Positions 16,873-24,490 of a stretch of DNA of 36,133 nucleotides are shown in pieces. The stretch is from contig JBOIBN010000021.1 in NCBI GenBank assembly GCA_050739575.1, positions 1-36,133 on the forward strand, in the 5' to 3' direction. Positions within the stretch are counted from its first letter, which is position 1. The number at the start of each line of letters is the position of its first letter. The notes under the pieces were generated by a model, which did no database searches, was not told where the DNA came from, and saw only the letters and a program-made list of their open reading frames with translations. A program made the translations under genes and the position numbers. The stretch comes from JBOIBN01 sp050739575 (GTDB lineage Bacteria > Pseudomonadota > Gammaproteobacteria > JAKDMP01).

Positions 16873-17852
16873 AGGGGGGAATCCGAGGGCCTCGGCAACG
16901 CAAGCGTCACTGGGCCGAACTCGAGGAACGCGGCTCGCTGCTCGGAATGCGCATACTGGCGGCGATATATTCCGCCTTCGGCCTGCGTCTGTGCCGCATG
17001 CTGCTGGTGCCGATCGCGGCATATTTTTTTCTTACCTCAACACATGCGCGCCGCGCCTCGCACGAATTTCTTTCGGCCGTGCAACCCTTTACCGATCCGG
17101 CCGCCGCCCGTGATACGCGCCCGACCCGGCGCAACGTATTCCGGCACTTCCTGCGCTTCGCCGCAGCCAATCTGGACACTCTCGTCGCCTGGCGCGATCC
17201 CGCGCGGATAACGGTGCGCTTTCCCCAAAGAGATCAATTCATCGCCGCCGCTGCCCGCCGCCAGGGACTGTTGCTCATCAGTGCACATCTGGGAAACGTG
17301 GAGGTATCGCGGGCGCTGGTCGCCCTGATGCCGAAGCTGCGGATCAACGCGCTCGTCTACACCCAACATGCGCAAAAATCGAACACGCTGTTCGATGAGC
17401 TCAGCAACTATTACGGGTTGAGATTGATCCATGTGCAGACGATCGGGCCCGACACGGCGATAATGCTGCGCGAGAAAATCGCGGACGGCGAGGTGGCGGT
17501 GATCGTAGGCGACCGCATCCCGGTTTCAGCCGCAAGCCCCGTTGTTCAGGCGGACTTTCTCGGCCGGCCTGCGCCCTTTGCCGCCGGACCGTATATTCTC
17601 GCGCACGTACTGCAGTGTCCCGTTCGCCTCTTTTTCTGCATGGCGGAAGACAGGGAGTATACGGCCTATCTCGAACCGTTCGCCGAACGCATTCAGTTGC
17701 CGCGACGCGGCCGCGAAGCAGCGCTTCAGGAACTCGCACAACGCTACGCGGCACGGCTTGGAGATTATGCGGCCCGCTTTCCTTTGCAGTGGTACAACTT
17801 CTACGATTTCTGGGCCGATTCGCGCATGCCGCCGCAAGACGGCGAGGGATAA
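16869..17852 (+). CDS. LpxL/HtrB-type acyltransferase, paralog of the ApeJ C-terminus
   Basis: This 327-residue membrane-associated acyltransferase has a hydrophobic segment (about residues 38-56) and the HX4E box SAHLGNVEVSR. It aligns over nearly its whole length with residues 265-555 of ApeJ, including LINA-type strands, VGDR, FLGR.A.F..GPY.LAH, EPFAERI.L and a WYNFYDFW end. It probably adds a second acyl chain to the lipid anchor, which is inferred. The ATG at 16869 overlaps the previous gene by 4 bp. It ends the operon, and its last 52 bases overlap the convergent PIG-L gene. Confidence 0.82.
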   Translation: MKGGIRGPRQRKRHWAELEERGSLLGMRILAAIYSAFGLRLCRMLLVPIAAYFFLTSTHARRASHEFLSAVQPFTDPAAARDTRPTRRNVFRHFLRFAAANLDTLVAWRDPARITVRFPQRDQFIAAAARRQGLLLISAHLGNVEVSRALVALMPKLRINALVYTQHAQKSNTLFDELSNYYGLRLIHVQTIGPDTAIMLREKIADGEVAVIVGDRIPVSAASPVVQADFLGRPAPFAAGPYILAHVLQCPVRLFFCMAEDREYTAYLEPFAERIQLPRRGREAALQELAQRYAARLGDYAARFPLQWYNFYDFWADSRMPPQDGEG

Positions 17853-18589
17853 AAACTCTTCGCATGGGCGATAAATTGATCGAACGAAAGACCGAAGCGC
17901 TTTTCGTAAAACAATTCACCCGCGTGCGGCGGCTTCGAATAATCCCGGTCGGCAGGCGCCGGTCGGTAGCTCTGACGAGCCGACCACAGCAGCCGCACAA
18001 GCGAAGCCGGCAACAGGCCGAGAAACGTCCGACGCTGCGTCTTGTAGTTCCATGCCGAAAAGAAGACTTTCATGGCCCGCAGCCGGTCGGGCGACGTCGC
18101 CAGGGTCGTGCCGGCGTCGTCAATGAACTTCATGACGTGAAACCGGTTGTAGGCAGGGAATTCGTAAAGCCGCTCCGCGAGATTTCTTTCGCGCGCGAAC
18201 GCGACGCCGATCAGGTGCGCCGCATCGTGATCGGGATGACCGCCCTCCCAGGCCGGCACGTAAAGGCGCTCGATCCGGATCGTGTCAAGCGCGGCGCAAA
18301 GGCCTTCATAGGCATCGGCCATTCTTTCGTGCAGCTTCAAATCGAATATGTCCGCCTGATAGCCAATCGTGAGCATATCGGAATGGCTCGCACCCAGACC
18401 ACGCAAGGCCCGGGCGCTCTCCTCGATGCGGACCTTCGAATCGGCCCCGTAGATGCTGCCGTGCGTCAGGTAGGCGACCCATACCCGGCTACCGAGCCGG
18501 ACCTCCTCGCCGATCCGCAGCGCGACGAAATATTCATCGTCGTTATGCGCGAGCAGAACGAGAACGTTCGCACCGGACTGTTTGCGCAT
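17801..18589 (-). CDS. PIG-L family deacetylase
   Basis: This 262-residue protein of the PIG-L (LmbE-like) N-acetylglucosaminyl deacetylase family has the zinc motif AHNDDE (14-19, the usual AHPDDE with Pro replaced by Asn) and GGHPDHDAAH (116-125). The family removes N-acetyl groups from sugar substrates. Whether it acts on the ApeJ-made glycolipid is speculation. The ATG at 18589 starts just before the first conserved strand; the frame is open much further upstream but reads through the divergent gene. It converges on and overlaps the last acyltransferase gene by 52 bp. Confidence 0.8.
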   Translation of the reverse strand: MRKQSGANVLVLLAHNDDEYFVALRIGEEVRLGSRVWVAYLTHGSIYGADSKVRIEESARALRGLGASHSDMLTIGYQADIFDLKLHERMADAYEGLCAALDTIRIERLYVPAWEGGHPDHDAAHLIGVAFARERNLAERLYEFPAYNRFHVMKFIDDAGTTLATSPDRLRAMKVFFSAWNYKTQRRTFLGLLPASLVRLLWSARQSYRPAPADRDYSKPPHAGELFYEKRFGLSFDQFIAHAKSFYPSPSCGGMRESAQKS

Positions 18590-18670
18590 CGGAAGCCCTG
18601 ATTGAACCCTTCGGAACCCGATCAGTGTACCCGGCCGCCCGGGCATGGGCTGACCCCTATCGGAGCGAAT

Positions 18671-18699
18671 TCGACTCCGGCGTCCGCCGGTCGTACAAT
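18671..18699 (+). promoter_or_regulatory. Candidate promoter of the GltD-like/Kor genes
   Basis: TCGACT (18671-18676) and TACAAT (18694-18699) are spaced by 17 bases, a fair sigma-70 match in the 147-bp divergent gap. Transcription would begin near 18706, giving a leader of about 30 bases before the GTG at 18737. Confidence 0.4.
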
Positions 18700-18736
18700 T
18701 GGCGGGTATCAAACAGCGCCGGGAAGGCGCGAGCCG

Positions 18737-20518
18737 GTGCGTAAAACCGACATCACGAAACCGGATTACTTCCACAAGGTGGTGGACTGCCAGTGGGCCT
18801 GTCCCACGCACACCAACGTGCCCGAATACATCCGCATGATTGCCGCCGGGCGCTACACCGACGCCTTCATGCTCAACTGGTACTCGAACGTGTTTCCGGG
18901 CATTCTCGGGCGCACCTGCGACCGCCCTTGCGAGCCCGCCTGCCGGCGCGCGCGGGTGGAGGATGCCCCGGTCGCGATCTGCCGGCTGAAGCGCGTCGCC
19001 GCCGATCTCAAGGGGGAGATCAAACAGTTCATTCCCGAGGTGCCGAAGAAGAAGAACGGCAAGCGCATCGCCCTGATCGGTGGCGGCCCGGCCTCGCTCA
19101 CCGTTGCCCGCGATCTCCTGCCGCTCGGCTACGAGATTGTGGTCTACGACGAGGACGCCAAGGGCGGCGGCATGATGCGAAGCCAGATTCCCGCCTTTCG
19201 TCTGCCCGTCGAAGTGCTGGACGAGGAAGTGAACCTGGTGCTCGACATGGGCGTCGAATGCCGCTTCGGCCAACGCATAGACAGTTTGAAGGCATTGCTC
19301 GACGAAGATTACGACGCCGTGTTCGTCGGCACCGGCGCGCCGCGCGGGCGCGATCTCGACATTCCCGGCCGCGCGGAAGCAGATGCCAACGTGCATATCG
19401 GCGTGGACTGGCTGGCGAGCGTCGCCTTCGGCCACGTCACCAGCGTCGGCAAGCACGTGGTGGTCGTCGGCGGCGGCAACACCGCGATGGATTGCTGCCG
19501 CAGCGCACTCCGGCTCGGCGGCAAGGAGGTCGTCGTCACTGTGCGCAGCGGCTTCGACGAGATGAAGGCGCATCCCTGGGAAAAGGAGGAAGCGATCGCG
19601 GAGGACCTGCCGATCCTCAACTGGCACAATCCGCATTCCTTCGTGATGAAGAACGGCCGCCTCGCTGCGATGCTCTTCGACAAGGTGCGCGCCGAACACA
19701 AGGACGGACGGCGCAAGCTGGTGCCGACCGGCGAGCGCATCGAAATTCCCTGCGACGATGCGCTGCTCGCGATCGGCCAGGACGCCGTGTTTCCCTGGAT
19801 CGAGCCCGAACTCGGCATCGAGATCGGAGACAACGGCCTACCCGTGCTCGATCCGGTCACCTTCGAATCCACGCGCCCAGGCGTGTTCTTCGGCGGCGAT
19901 GCGGCACTCGGCCCCGACAACATCGTCTCCGCGGCGGCACACGGCCATGCGGCGGCCATCTCGATCGATCTCATGTGTCAAGGCAAAGACATCCACCGCG
20001 ACCGGCTGCCGCCGGGACTCAATCTCGTCAGCCAGAAGATGGGCCTGCACGAATGGGGCTACGGCAACGACTACGACGAGGCTCTGCGCGTCGCTGTGCC
20101 GCATGCGAAAAAATCCGATGCGCTCGCCAACATCAAGGTCGAAGTCGAACTCGGCTACGACGTCAAGCTGGCGGTCGAGGAATCGGCGCGCTGTCTCAAC
20201 TGCGACGTACAGACCGTGTTCGTGCCCAAGCTCTGCATCGAGTGCGACGCCTGTGTGGACATCTGCCCGATGGACTGCATCAACTTCACCGCCAACGGCG
20301 AGGAAGACGAGCTGCGTGCGCGCCTGCGGGTGCCTGCCGAAGACAAAGCGCAGGACGTATACGTGGACGGACCGCTGCCGACGGGACGCATCATGGCGAA
20401 GGACGAAAATCTATGCCTGCACTGCGGACTGTGCGCCGAGCGCTGCCCGACCGGTGCCTGGGACATGCAGAAGTCCACCATTCATCTTCCCCAGGCCGGC
20501 GGCGCCTGCTATGAATAA
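18737..20518 (+). CDS. GltD-like NAD(P)H oxidoreductase with C-terminal ferredoxin domain
   Basis: This is a 593-residue flavoprotein. The N-terminal Cys-rich part (CQWACP at 18-23, CDRPCEPAC at 61-69) is the Fe-S domain of GltD-type dihydroprymidine dehydrogenase domain II proteins. It is followed by an FAD site at GGGPAS (115-120) and an NAD(P) site at VVGGGNTAMD (243-252). The C-terminus carries two ferredoxin-like clusters: C500, C503, C506, C510 and C560, C563, C566, C570, with an extra CLNC at 486-489. It probably passes electrons between ferredoxin-type clusters and NAD(P)H, serving the Kor enzyme downstream. The start GTG at 18737 has GGAAGG at 18722-18727; the ATG at 18602 adds unrelated residues. 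Confidence 0.8.
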   Translation: MRKTDITKPDYFHKVVDCQWACPTHTNVPEYIRMIAAGRYTDAFMLNWYSNVFPGILGRTCDRPCEPACRRARVEDAPVAICRLKRVAADLKGEIKQFIPEVPKKKNGKRIALIGGGPASLTVARDLLPLGYEIVVYDEDAKGGGMMRSQIPAFRLPVEVLDEEVNLVLDMGVECRFGQRIDSLKALLDEDYDAVFVGTGAPRGRDLDIPGRAEADANVHIGVDWLASVAFGHVTSVGKHVVVVGGGNTAMDCCRSALRLGGKEVVVTVRSGFDEMKAHPWEKEEAIAEDLPILNWHNPHSFVMKNGRLAAMLFDKVRAEHKDGRRKLVPTGERIEIPCDDALLAIGQDAVFPWIEPELGIEIGDNGLPVLDPVTFESTRPGVFFGGDAALGPDNIVSAAAHGHAAAISIDLMCQGKDIHRDRLPPGLNLVSQKMGLHEWGYGNDYDEALRVAVPHAKKSDALANIKVEVELGYDVKLAVEESARCLNCDVQTVFVPKLCIECDACVDICPMDCINFTANGEEDELRARLRVPAEDKAQDVYVDGPLPTGRIMAKDENLCLHCGLCAERCPTGAWDMQKSTIHLPQAGGACYE

Positions 20519-20838
20519 GATGCAGCTTCGCTGCACATTGATTTTTCGTGGGCGCTCCGCCCCACACCCCAGGCCCATTTTCTTTGCTCGTCCAAAGAAA
20601 ACAGGCGAAAAGAAAAGACGCCCGGCGGGCGTGCTGATCCTGCGCTCCGCGGCTTTGGTTCCCGCGCCGGCCGACGCGGCTGTCCTGCCGCAACGGCCGG
20701 AGGCGGACATCGTGTCCGCCTCCCTTTCGGGCGCAAGCCCAAAGCCTTGCGGTGCTCGGGCACGCCCGACGGGGATCCGAAGAGAAGAAGGACGCAGCGA
20801 AGCTGCGCTGCTCGTATCTCCTGGTAGGCGCCTAATCC
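20519..20838. repeat. 320-bp hairpin-rich intergenic repeat-like element
   Basis: No convincing gene is present. The stretch is packed with inverted repeats: TTTTCTTTG/CAAAGAAAA (20578-20586 with 20593-20601), GGAGGCGGACA/TGTCCGCCTCC (20699-20709 with 20713-20723), GGGC/GCCC within CTTT...AAAG (20724-20744), and a GCAGC-GCTGC motif that appears near both ends (about 20522 and 20797). The core around the TTTCTTTG hairpin resembles a proteobacterial intergenic repeat that is often mis-annotated as small hypothetical proteins; that is from memory. It splits the GltD-like gene from korA. Confidence 0.6.
20699..20723. other. Perfect 11-bp stem with 3-base loop
   Basis: GGAGGCGGACA, TCG, TGTCCGCCTCC form a perfect stem-loop inside the intergenic repeat. 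There is no T-run after it (CTTTCGGG follows), so it is not a standard intrinsic terminator. It may be an RNA structure affecting korA expression or part of the repeat unit. Confidence 0.6.
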
Positions 20839-22695
20839 ATGAATGACGTAGTGGGAAGGGGCGGAAAATCGATCGGGCGTCTCAATGAATTTGTCATTCG
20901 CTGCGCGAATGTCAACGGGACCGGTTCGGCGAGCGCGAACAACCTGCTCGCAAAGGCGTTCTACCGCATGGGTCTTCCCATCGCGGCGAAGAACATGTTC
21001 CCCTCGAACATCCAGGGCCTGCCGACCTGGTTCGAGATCCGCGTAAGCGAGGCTGGGCACACCGGCCGGCGCGGCAGCGTGGATCTCGTCGTCGCCATGA
21101 ATCCACAGAGCTTCAAGGACGACGTCGCAAGCGTCTGCCCCGGCGGTTACGTGCTCTATGACTCGACCAAGCCGCTGAATCCCGCGATGAAGCGCGGCGA
21201 CGTGCATTTTCTTGGTCTGCCGTTCATCGAAATGGTGCAGCAGCATACGGATCAACGCAAACGTCTGCTATTCAAGAACATCTGCTACGTCGGCGCGCTC
21301 TCCGCGCTGCTCGACATCGAGCTCGACGTGCTCAAGCAACTGCTCGGCGAACAGTTCAAAGGCAAGGAGAAACTCGTCGCGCCCAACATCGAGGCGCTCG
21401 AAGCGGGCCGCAAGGCAGCACTGGAAACTTTCGATTGTCCGCTTGCAATCCGCGCCAAACGCCGCGACATCGTCGGCGAAAAAATCCTCATCACCGGCAA
21501 CGAGGCCGCGGCCATTGGCTGCGTATACGCAGGCGCGACCGTCGCCGCCTGGTACCCGATCACGCCCTCGACCTCACTCGCCGAGGCCTTCGGAGAGTAT
21601 TGTGCGCAGTTGCGTGTGGACGAAGCGAGCGGGCGCAACAAGTTCGCCGTTGTGCAGGTGGAGGACGAACTCGCGGCGATCGGTGTCGTCATCGGCGCGA
21701 CCTGGAATGGTGCGCGCGCCTTCACCGCGACCAGCGGACCGGGCGTTTCGTTGATGGGCGAGTTTATCGGACTCGCCTATTACGCCGAAATCCCGGTGGT
21801 GCTCTTCGACATTCAGCGCGCGGGGCCGTCGACCGGCATGCCGACGCGCACGCAGCAGTGCGACATTCTCGCCGCCGCCTACGCTTCGCACGGCGACACC
21901 AAGCACTTGCTTCTGTTTCCGTCCACGCCGACCGAATGCTTCGACTTCGCCGTCGTTGCCTTCGATCTCGCCGAGCGTCTGCAAACGCCGGTGACCGTGA
22001 TGAGCGATCTCGATCTCGGCATGAACACCTGGCTCACCGAACCCTTCGCTTGGGACGAAACCTACGCGCCGGATCGCGGCAAGCTGCTCGATCGCGAAGC
22101 GCTCGAATCGGGCACGCCCTTTTACCGTTATCTCGACGTGGACGGCGACGCCATTCCGTATCGCACGCTGCCGGGAACGCATCCGTCGCGTGGCGCCTAT
22201 TTCACTCGTGGTTCCGGCCACGACAAGTACGGTCTTTACACCGAAGACAGCGAAAAATATCAGGATAATCTGGATCGGTTAAGACGCAAATTCGACACGG
22301 CAGCGAAGCTCGTGCCGAAGCCGCTGATCGAAGCCGCGCCCGGGAGCGACGCCGCCGCGCTCTACTTCGGAACCACGGCCGAACCGATGCGCGAGGCGCT
22401 CGAAGGACTGGAGGCTCGCGGCGTTGCGCTCGATGCAATGCGCCTGCTCGCCTTCCCGTTCGGCGAGGAAGTCCGCCGCTTCATCGAAGCGCACGAAACC
22501 GTGTTCGTGGTCGAACAGAATCGCGACGCGCAGCTGCGCACATTGTTGCTTGCCGAAGGCGGCTTCGCACCGGAGAAACTAGTTTCCGTGCTTCACTACG
22601 GCGGGCTGCCCGTTACCGCCGACTTTCTCATCGAGTTCGTGCTCGAACATTTGGTGTCGAATAAGGTGCTGCCTGTCGCGGGGATTGCATCATGA
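20839..22695 (+). CDS. korA: 2-oxoacid:ferredoxin oxidoreductase, gamma-alpha fusion subunit (KorA-like)
   Basis: This 618-residue subunit fuses an N-terminal gamma domain (residues about 10-200, including GTGSASANNLLAKA) to the alpha domain (about 215-610, with AWYPITPSTSLAEAF, TATSGPGVSLMGEF and the pyrimidine-binding TRTQQ region). With KorB it forms a two-subunit enzyme that oxidatively decarboxylates 2-oxoglutarate or a related 2-oxoacid to acyl-CoA and reduces ferredoxin, or runs in reverse. The substrate is not fixed by what I can see. The ATG at 20839 is taken from the end of the structured spacer; no strong ribosome binding site is evident. It overlaps korB by 4 bp. Confidence 0.85.
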   Translation: MNDVVGRGGKSIGRLNEFVIRCANVNGTGSASANNLLAKAFYRMGLPIAAKNMFPSNIQGLPTWFEIRVSEAGHTGRRGSVDLVVAMNPQSFKDDVASVCPGGYVLYDSTKPLNPAMKRGDVHFLGLPFIEMVQQHTDQRKRLLFKNICYVGALSALLDIELDVLKQLLGEQFKGKEKLVAPNIEALEAGRKAALETFDCPLAIRAKRRDIVGEKILITGNEAAAIGCVYAGATVAAWYPITPSTSLAEAFGEYCAQLRVDEASGRNKFAVVQVEDELAAIGVVIGATWNGARAFTATSGPGVSLMGEFIGLAYYAEIPVVLFDIQRAGPSTGMPTRTQQCDILAAAYASHGDTKHLLLFPSTPTECFDFAVVAFDLAERLQTPVTVMSDLDLGMNTWLTEPFAWDETYAPDRGKLLDREALESGTPFYRYLDVDGDAIPYRTLPGTHPSRGAYFTRGSGHDKYGLYTEDSEKYQDNLDRLRRKFDTAAKLVPKPLIEAAPGSDAAALYFGTTAEPMREALEGLEARGVALDAMRLLAFPFGEEVRRFIEAHETVFVVEQNRDAQLRTLLLAEGGFAPEKLVSVLHYGGLPVTADFLIEFVLEHLVSNKVLPVAGIAS

Positions 22696-23741
22696 CCTAC
22701 ATCGCCAAACCGCGGGTCCATCATCCGGCGCTGCCGAAGAACGCGCTCGGCCTCACGCGCCGCGCCTACGAGGGCAAGATCTCGACGCTTTGCGCGGGCT
22801 GCGGTCACGACTCGATCAGCGCCGCGCTCATCCAAGCCTGTTTCGATCTCGAACTCGAACCGTACCGGATCGCCAAGCTTTCGGGCATCGGCTGCTCGGC
22901 GAAAACGCCGACGTATTTTCTCGGTGCCGCGCACGGCTTCAACGGCGTCCACGGGCGCATGCCGTCGCTCGCGACCGGCGCCAACCTCGCCAACCGCGAT
23001 CTGATCTACATCGGCATTTCGGGCGACGGCGATACCGCCTCGATCGGTCTCGGCCAGTTCGTGCACGCGATCCGCCGCGGCGTGAACATGCTCTACATGG
23101 TCGAGAACAACGGCACCTACGGGTTGACCAAGGGCCAGTTCTCCGCCACCGCCGACGTCGGCTCGACCAGCAAGGGCGGCGAGACGAATCCCTACGCGCC
23201 AATCGATCTCGTGCGTCTCGCGCTCGACATGGGCGCAGGCTTTGTCGCCCGCGGCTTCTCCGGCGACAAGGACCAGCTCGTGCCGCTCATCCGCGCCGCG
23301 CTCACCTATCCCGGCTTCGCCTACATAGATTGCCTCTCGCCCTGCGTCACCTTCAACAATCACGAAGGTTCAACCAAGAGCTACACCTATGTGCGCGAGC
23401 ACGAGTTGCAGATTGCCGATCTCGTGCCACCCGAAGAGGAAATCACCGTCTCCTACGCACCCGGTGAACGCAAGGCCGTCACGCTGCACGACGGCTCGCG
23501 TCTCGTGCTCCGCAAGCTCGCTGAAGACTACGATCCCGGCGACCGCGGCGCGGCGCTGGATCTCCTCGCGACGCATCGCAAGCGCGGCGAAATCGTGACC
23601 GGCCTGCTTTATCTCGACGCCAAAGGCACGGACATGCACGCCTACCTGAACACGGTAGAGGCGCCGCTCAACGCACTTGCCTACGAAACACTCTATCCCG
23701 GCACCGCCGCCCTCGAAAAGATCAACGAGTCATTGCGTTAG
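22692..23741 (+). CDS. korB: 2-oxoacid:ferredoxin oxidoreductase beta subunit (KorB-like)
   Basis: This is the 349-residue thiamine pyrophosphate-binding subunit. LCAGCGHD (33-40) gives cluster ligands C34 and C37, with C68 in GIGCSAKTP next. GDGDTASIG (111-119) and VENNGTYGLTKGQ (137-149) form the TPP/Mg site. The typical C-terminal cluster Cys region is seen in DCLSPCVTF. It overlaps korA (ATGA). Its stop overlaps by 4 bp the stop of the convergent DUF2063 gene. Confidence 0.88.
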   Translation: MTYIAKPRVHHPALPKNALGLTRRAYEGKISTLCAGCGHDSISAALIQACFDLELEPYRIAKLSGIGCSAKTPTYFLGAAHGFNGVHGRMPSLATGANLANRDLIYIGISGDGDTASIGLGQFVHAIRRGVNMLYMVENNGTYGLTKGQFSATADVGSTSKGGETNPYAPIDLVRLALDMGAGFVARGFSGDKDQLVPLIRAALTYPGFAYIDCLSPCVTFNNHEGSTKSYTYVREHELQIADLVPPEEEITVSYAPGERKAVTLHDGSRLVLRKLAEDYDPGDRGAALDLLATHRKRGEIVTGLLYLDAKGTDMHAYLNTVEAPLNALAYETLYPGTAALEKINESLR

Positions 23742-24490
23742 TGCGACGCAGCGGCAAAGACGCCTGTCCCGTGGTGACGTTGCAGACAGACCGCGAGATC
23801 GAAACCGGACTCGGCCGCTCCCGCCCGCGTCAAGGCATCGCCAAGCGTCATGCCGTCACGGCAGGCGCCTAGAAAGGCGAACTCGCCGGGAGCCAATGCC
23901 AACGTTTCCACCGCATCATGCGGCCGCACGACGAGCACCCGCTCGCCGTTGTCCAGAGCCGGCGGTTCGCCGGGTTCATCCTCCATGCAATACAGCCAGA
24001 GAGTGAGCACCGGGTAGGCGGACGCAATCAAGCGCGCACTCGGATGCAGCGCGAGACGCGATCCGGCATCGCCGCCGCCGAGCGTGACCGGATCCAGTGA
24101 GTCGGCATCGGCCGCGAGGAGTGCTTCCTGACACGCCCATTCCAGACGCGCAACGTCGGCGAGATAAGCAACACTCGCGGCCTCCGGGAACGCGGCAAGG
24201 AAATCGGCAAAGCCCGCGCCATAGTGTTGAAGATTGCCCGAGGTCGAAGGATGCATTCGAATGAAGCGCGCGGCCGCTGCCTCGAAAAAATCCTCACCGA
24301 CAAGACGCAAAACGGCGGGATAGCTGGTGCCGAGCGCTTCGGTCAGATTGCCGAGGAGATTATTGCGGTAGATATCGAGGCGTTCGGCGGACGTGAGCCC
24401 CGCGCCGCGCACCGACGCAAGCGCCTGCGGATCGTCCTCGCCGCGCACATGGCGGGCGAAGGCACGTTGCAGATCAGGCAGCCCATGCAT
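23738..24490 (-). CDS. bufC: DUF2063 protein, MNIO partner (BufC/HvfC-like)
   Basis: This 250-residue protein starts MHGLPDLQRAFARHV and contains AERLDIYRNNLLGNLTEALGTSYPAV, the conserved DUF2063 N-terminal region. DUF2063 proteins are the usual partners of DUF692 (MNIO) enzymes and are thought to bind the precursor peptide and present it to the enzyme. I use the ATG at 24490, which has GGAAGAG about 5 bases upstream; a start at 24517 is also open. It overlaps the end of bufB by 17 bp. Confidence 0.82.
   Translation of the reverse strand: MHGLPDLQRAFARHVRGEDDPQALASVRGAGLTSAERLDIYRNNLLGNLTEALGTSYPAVLRLVGEDFFEAAAARFIRMHPSTSGNLQHYGAGFADFLAAFPEAASVAYLADVARLEWACQEALLAADADSLDPVTLGGGDAGSRLALHPSARLIASAYPVLTLWLYCMEDEPGEPPALDNGERVLVVRPHDAVETLALAPGEFAFLGACRDGMTLGDALTRAGAAESGFDLAVCLQRHHGTGVFAAASH

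Noticed and set aside
18590..19699. Upstream extension of the PIG-L frame
   Set aside because: Conserved PIG-L sequence begins at 18589. The extension is antisense to the GltD-like gene and has no homology.
18793..20514. 573-codon ORF overlapping the GltD-like gene in another frame
   Set aside because: It is an Arg-rich out-of-frame shadow. The real frame has complete FAD, NAD(P) and FeS motifs.
20391..20710. Small ORFs on both strands in the structured spacer
   Set aside because: They have repeat-like, low-complexity sequence with hairpins, no ribosome binding sites and no family. The non-coding repeat explanation fits better.
20699..20723. Stem-loop as an intrinsic terminator of the GltD-like gene
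   Set aside because: It is about 180 bases past the stop and lacks a T-run after the stem.
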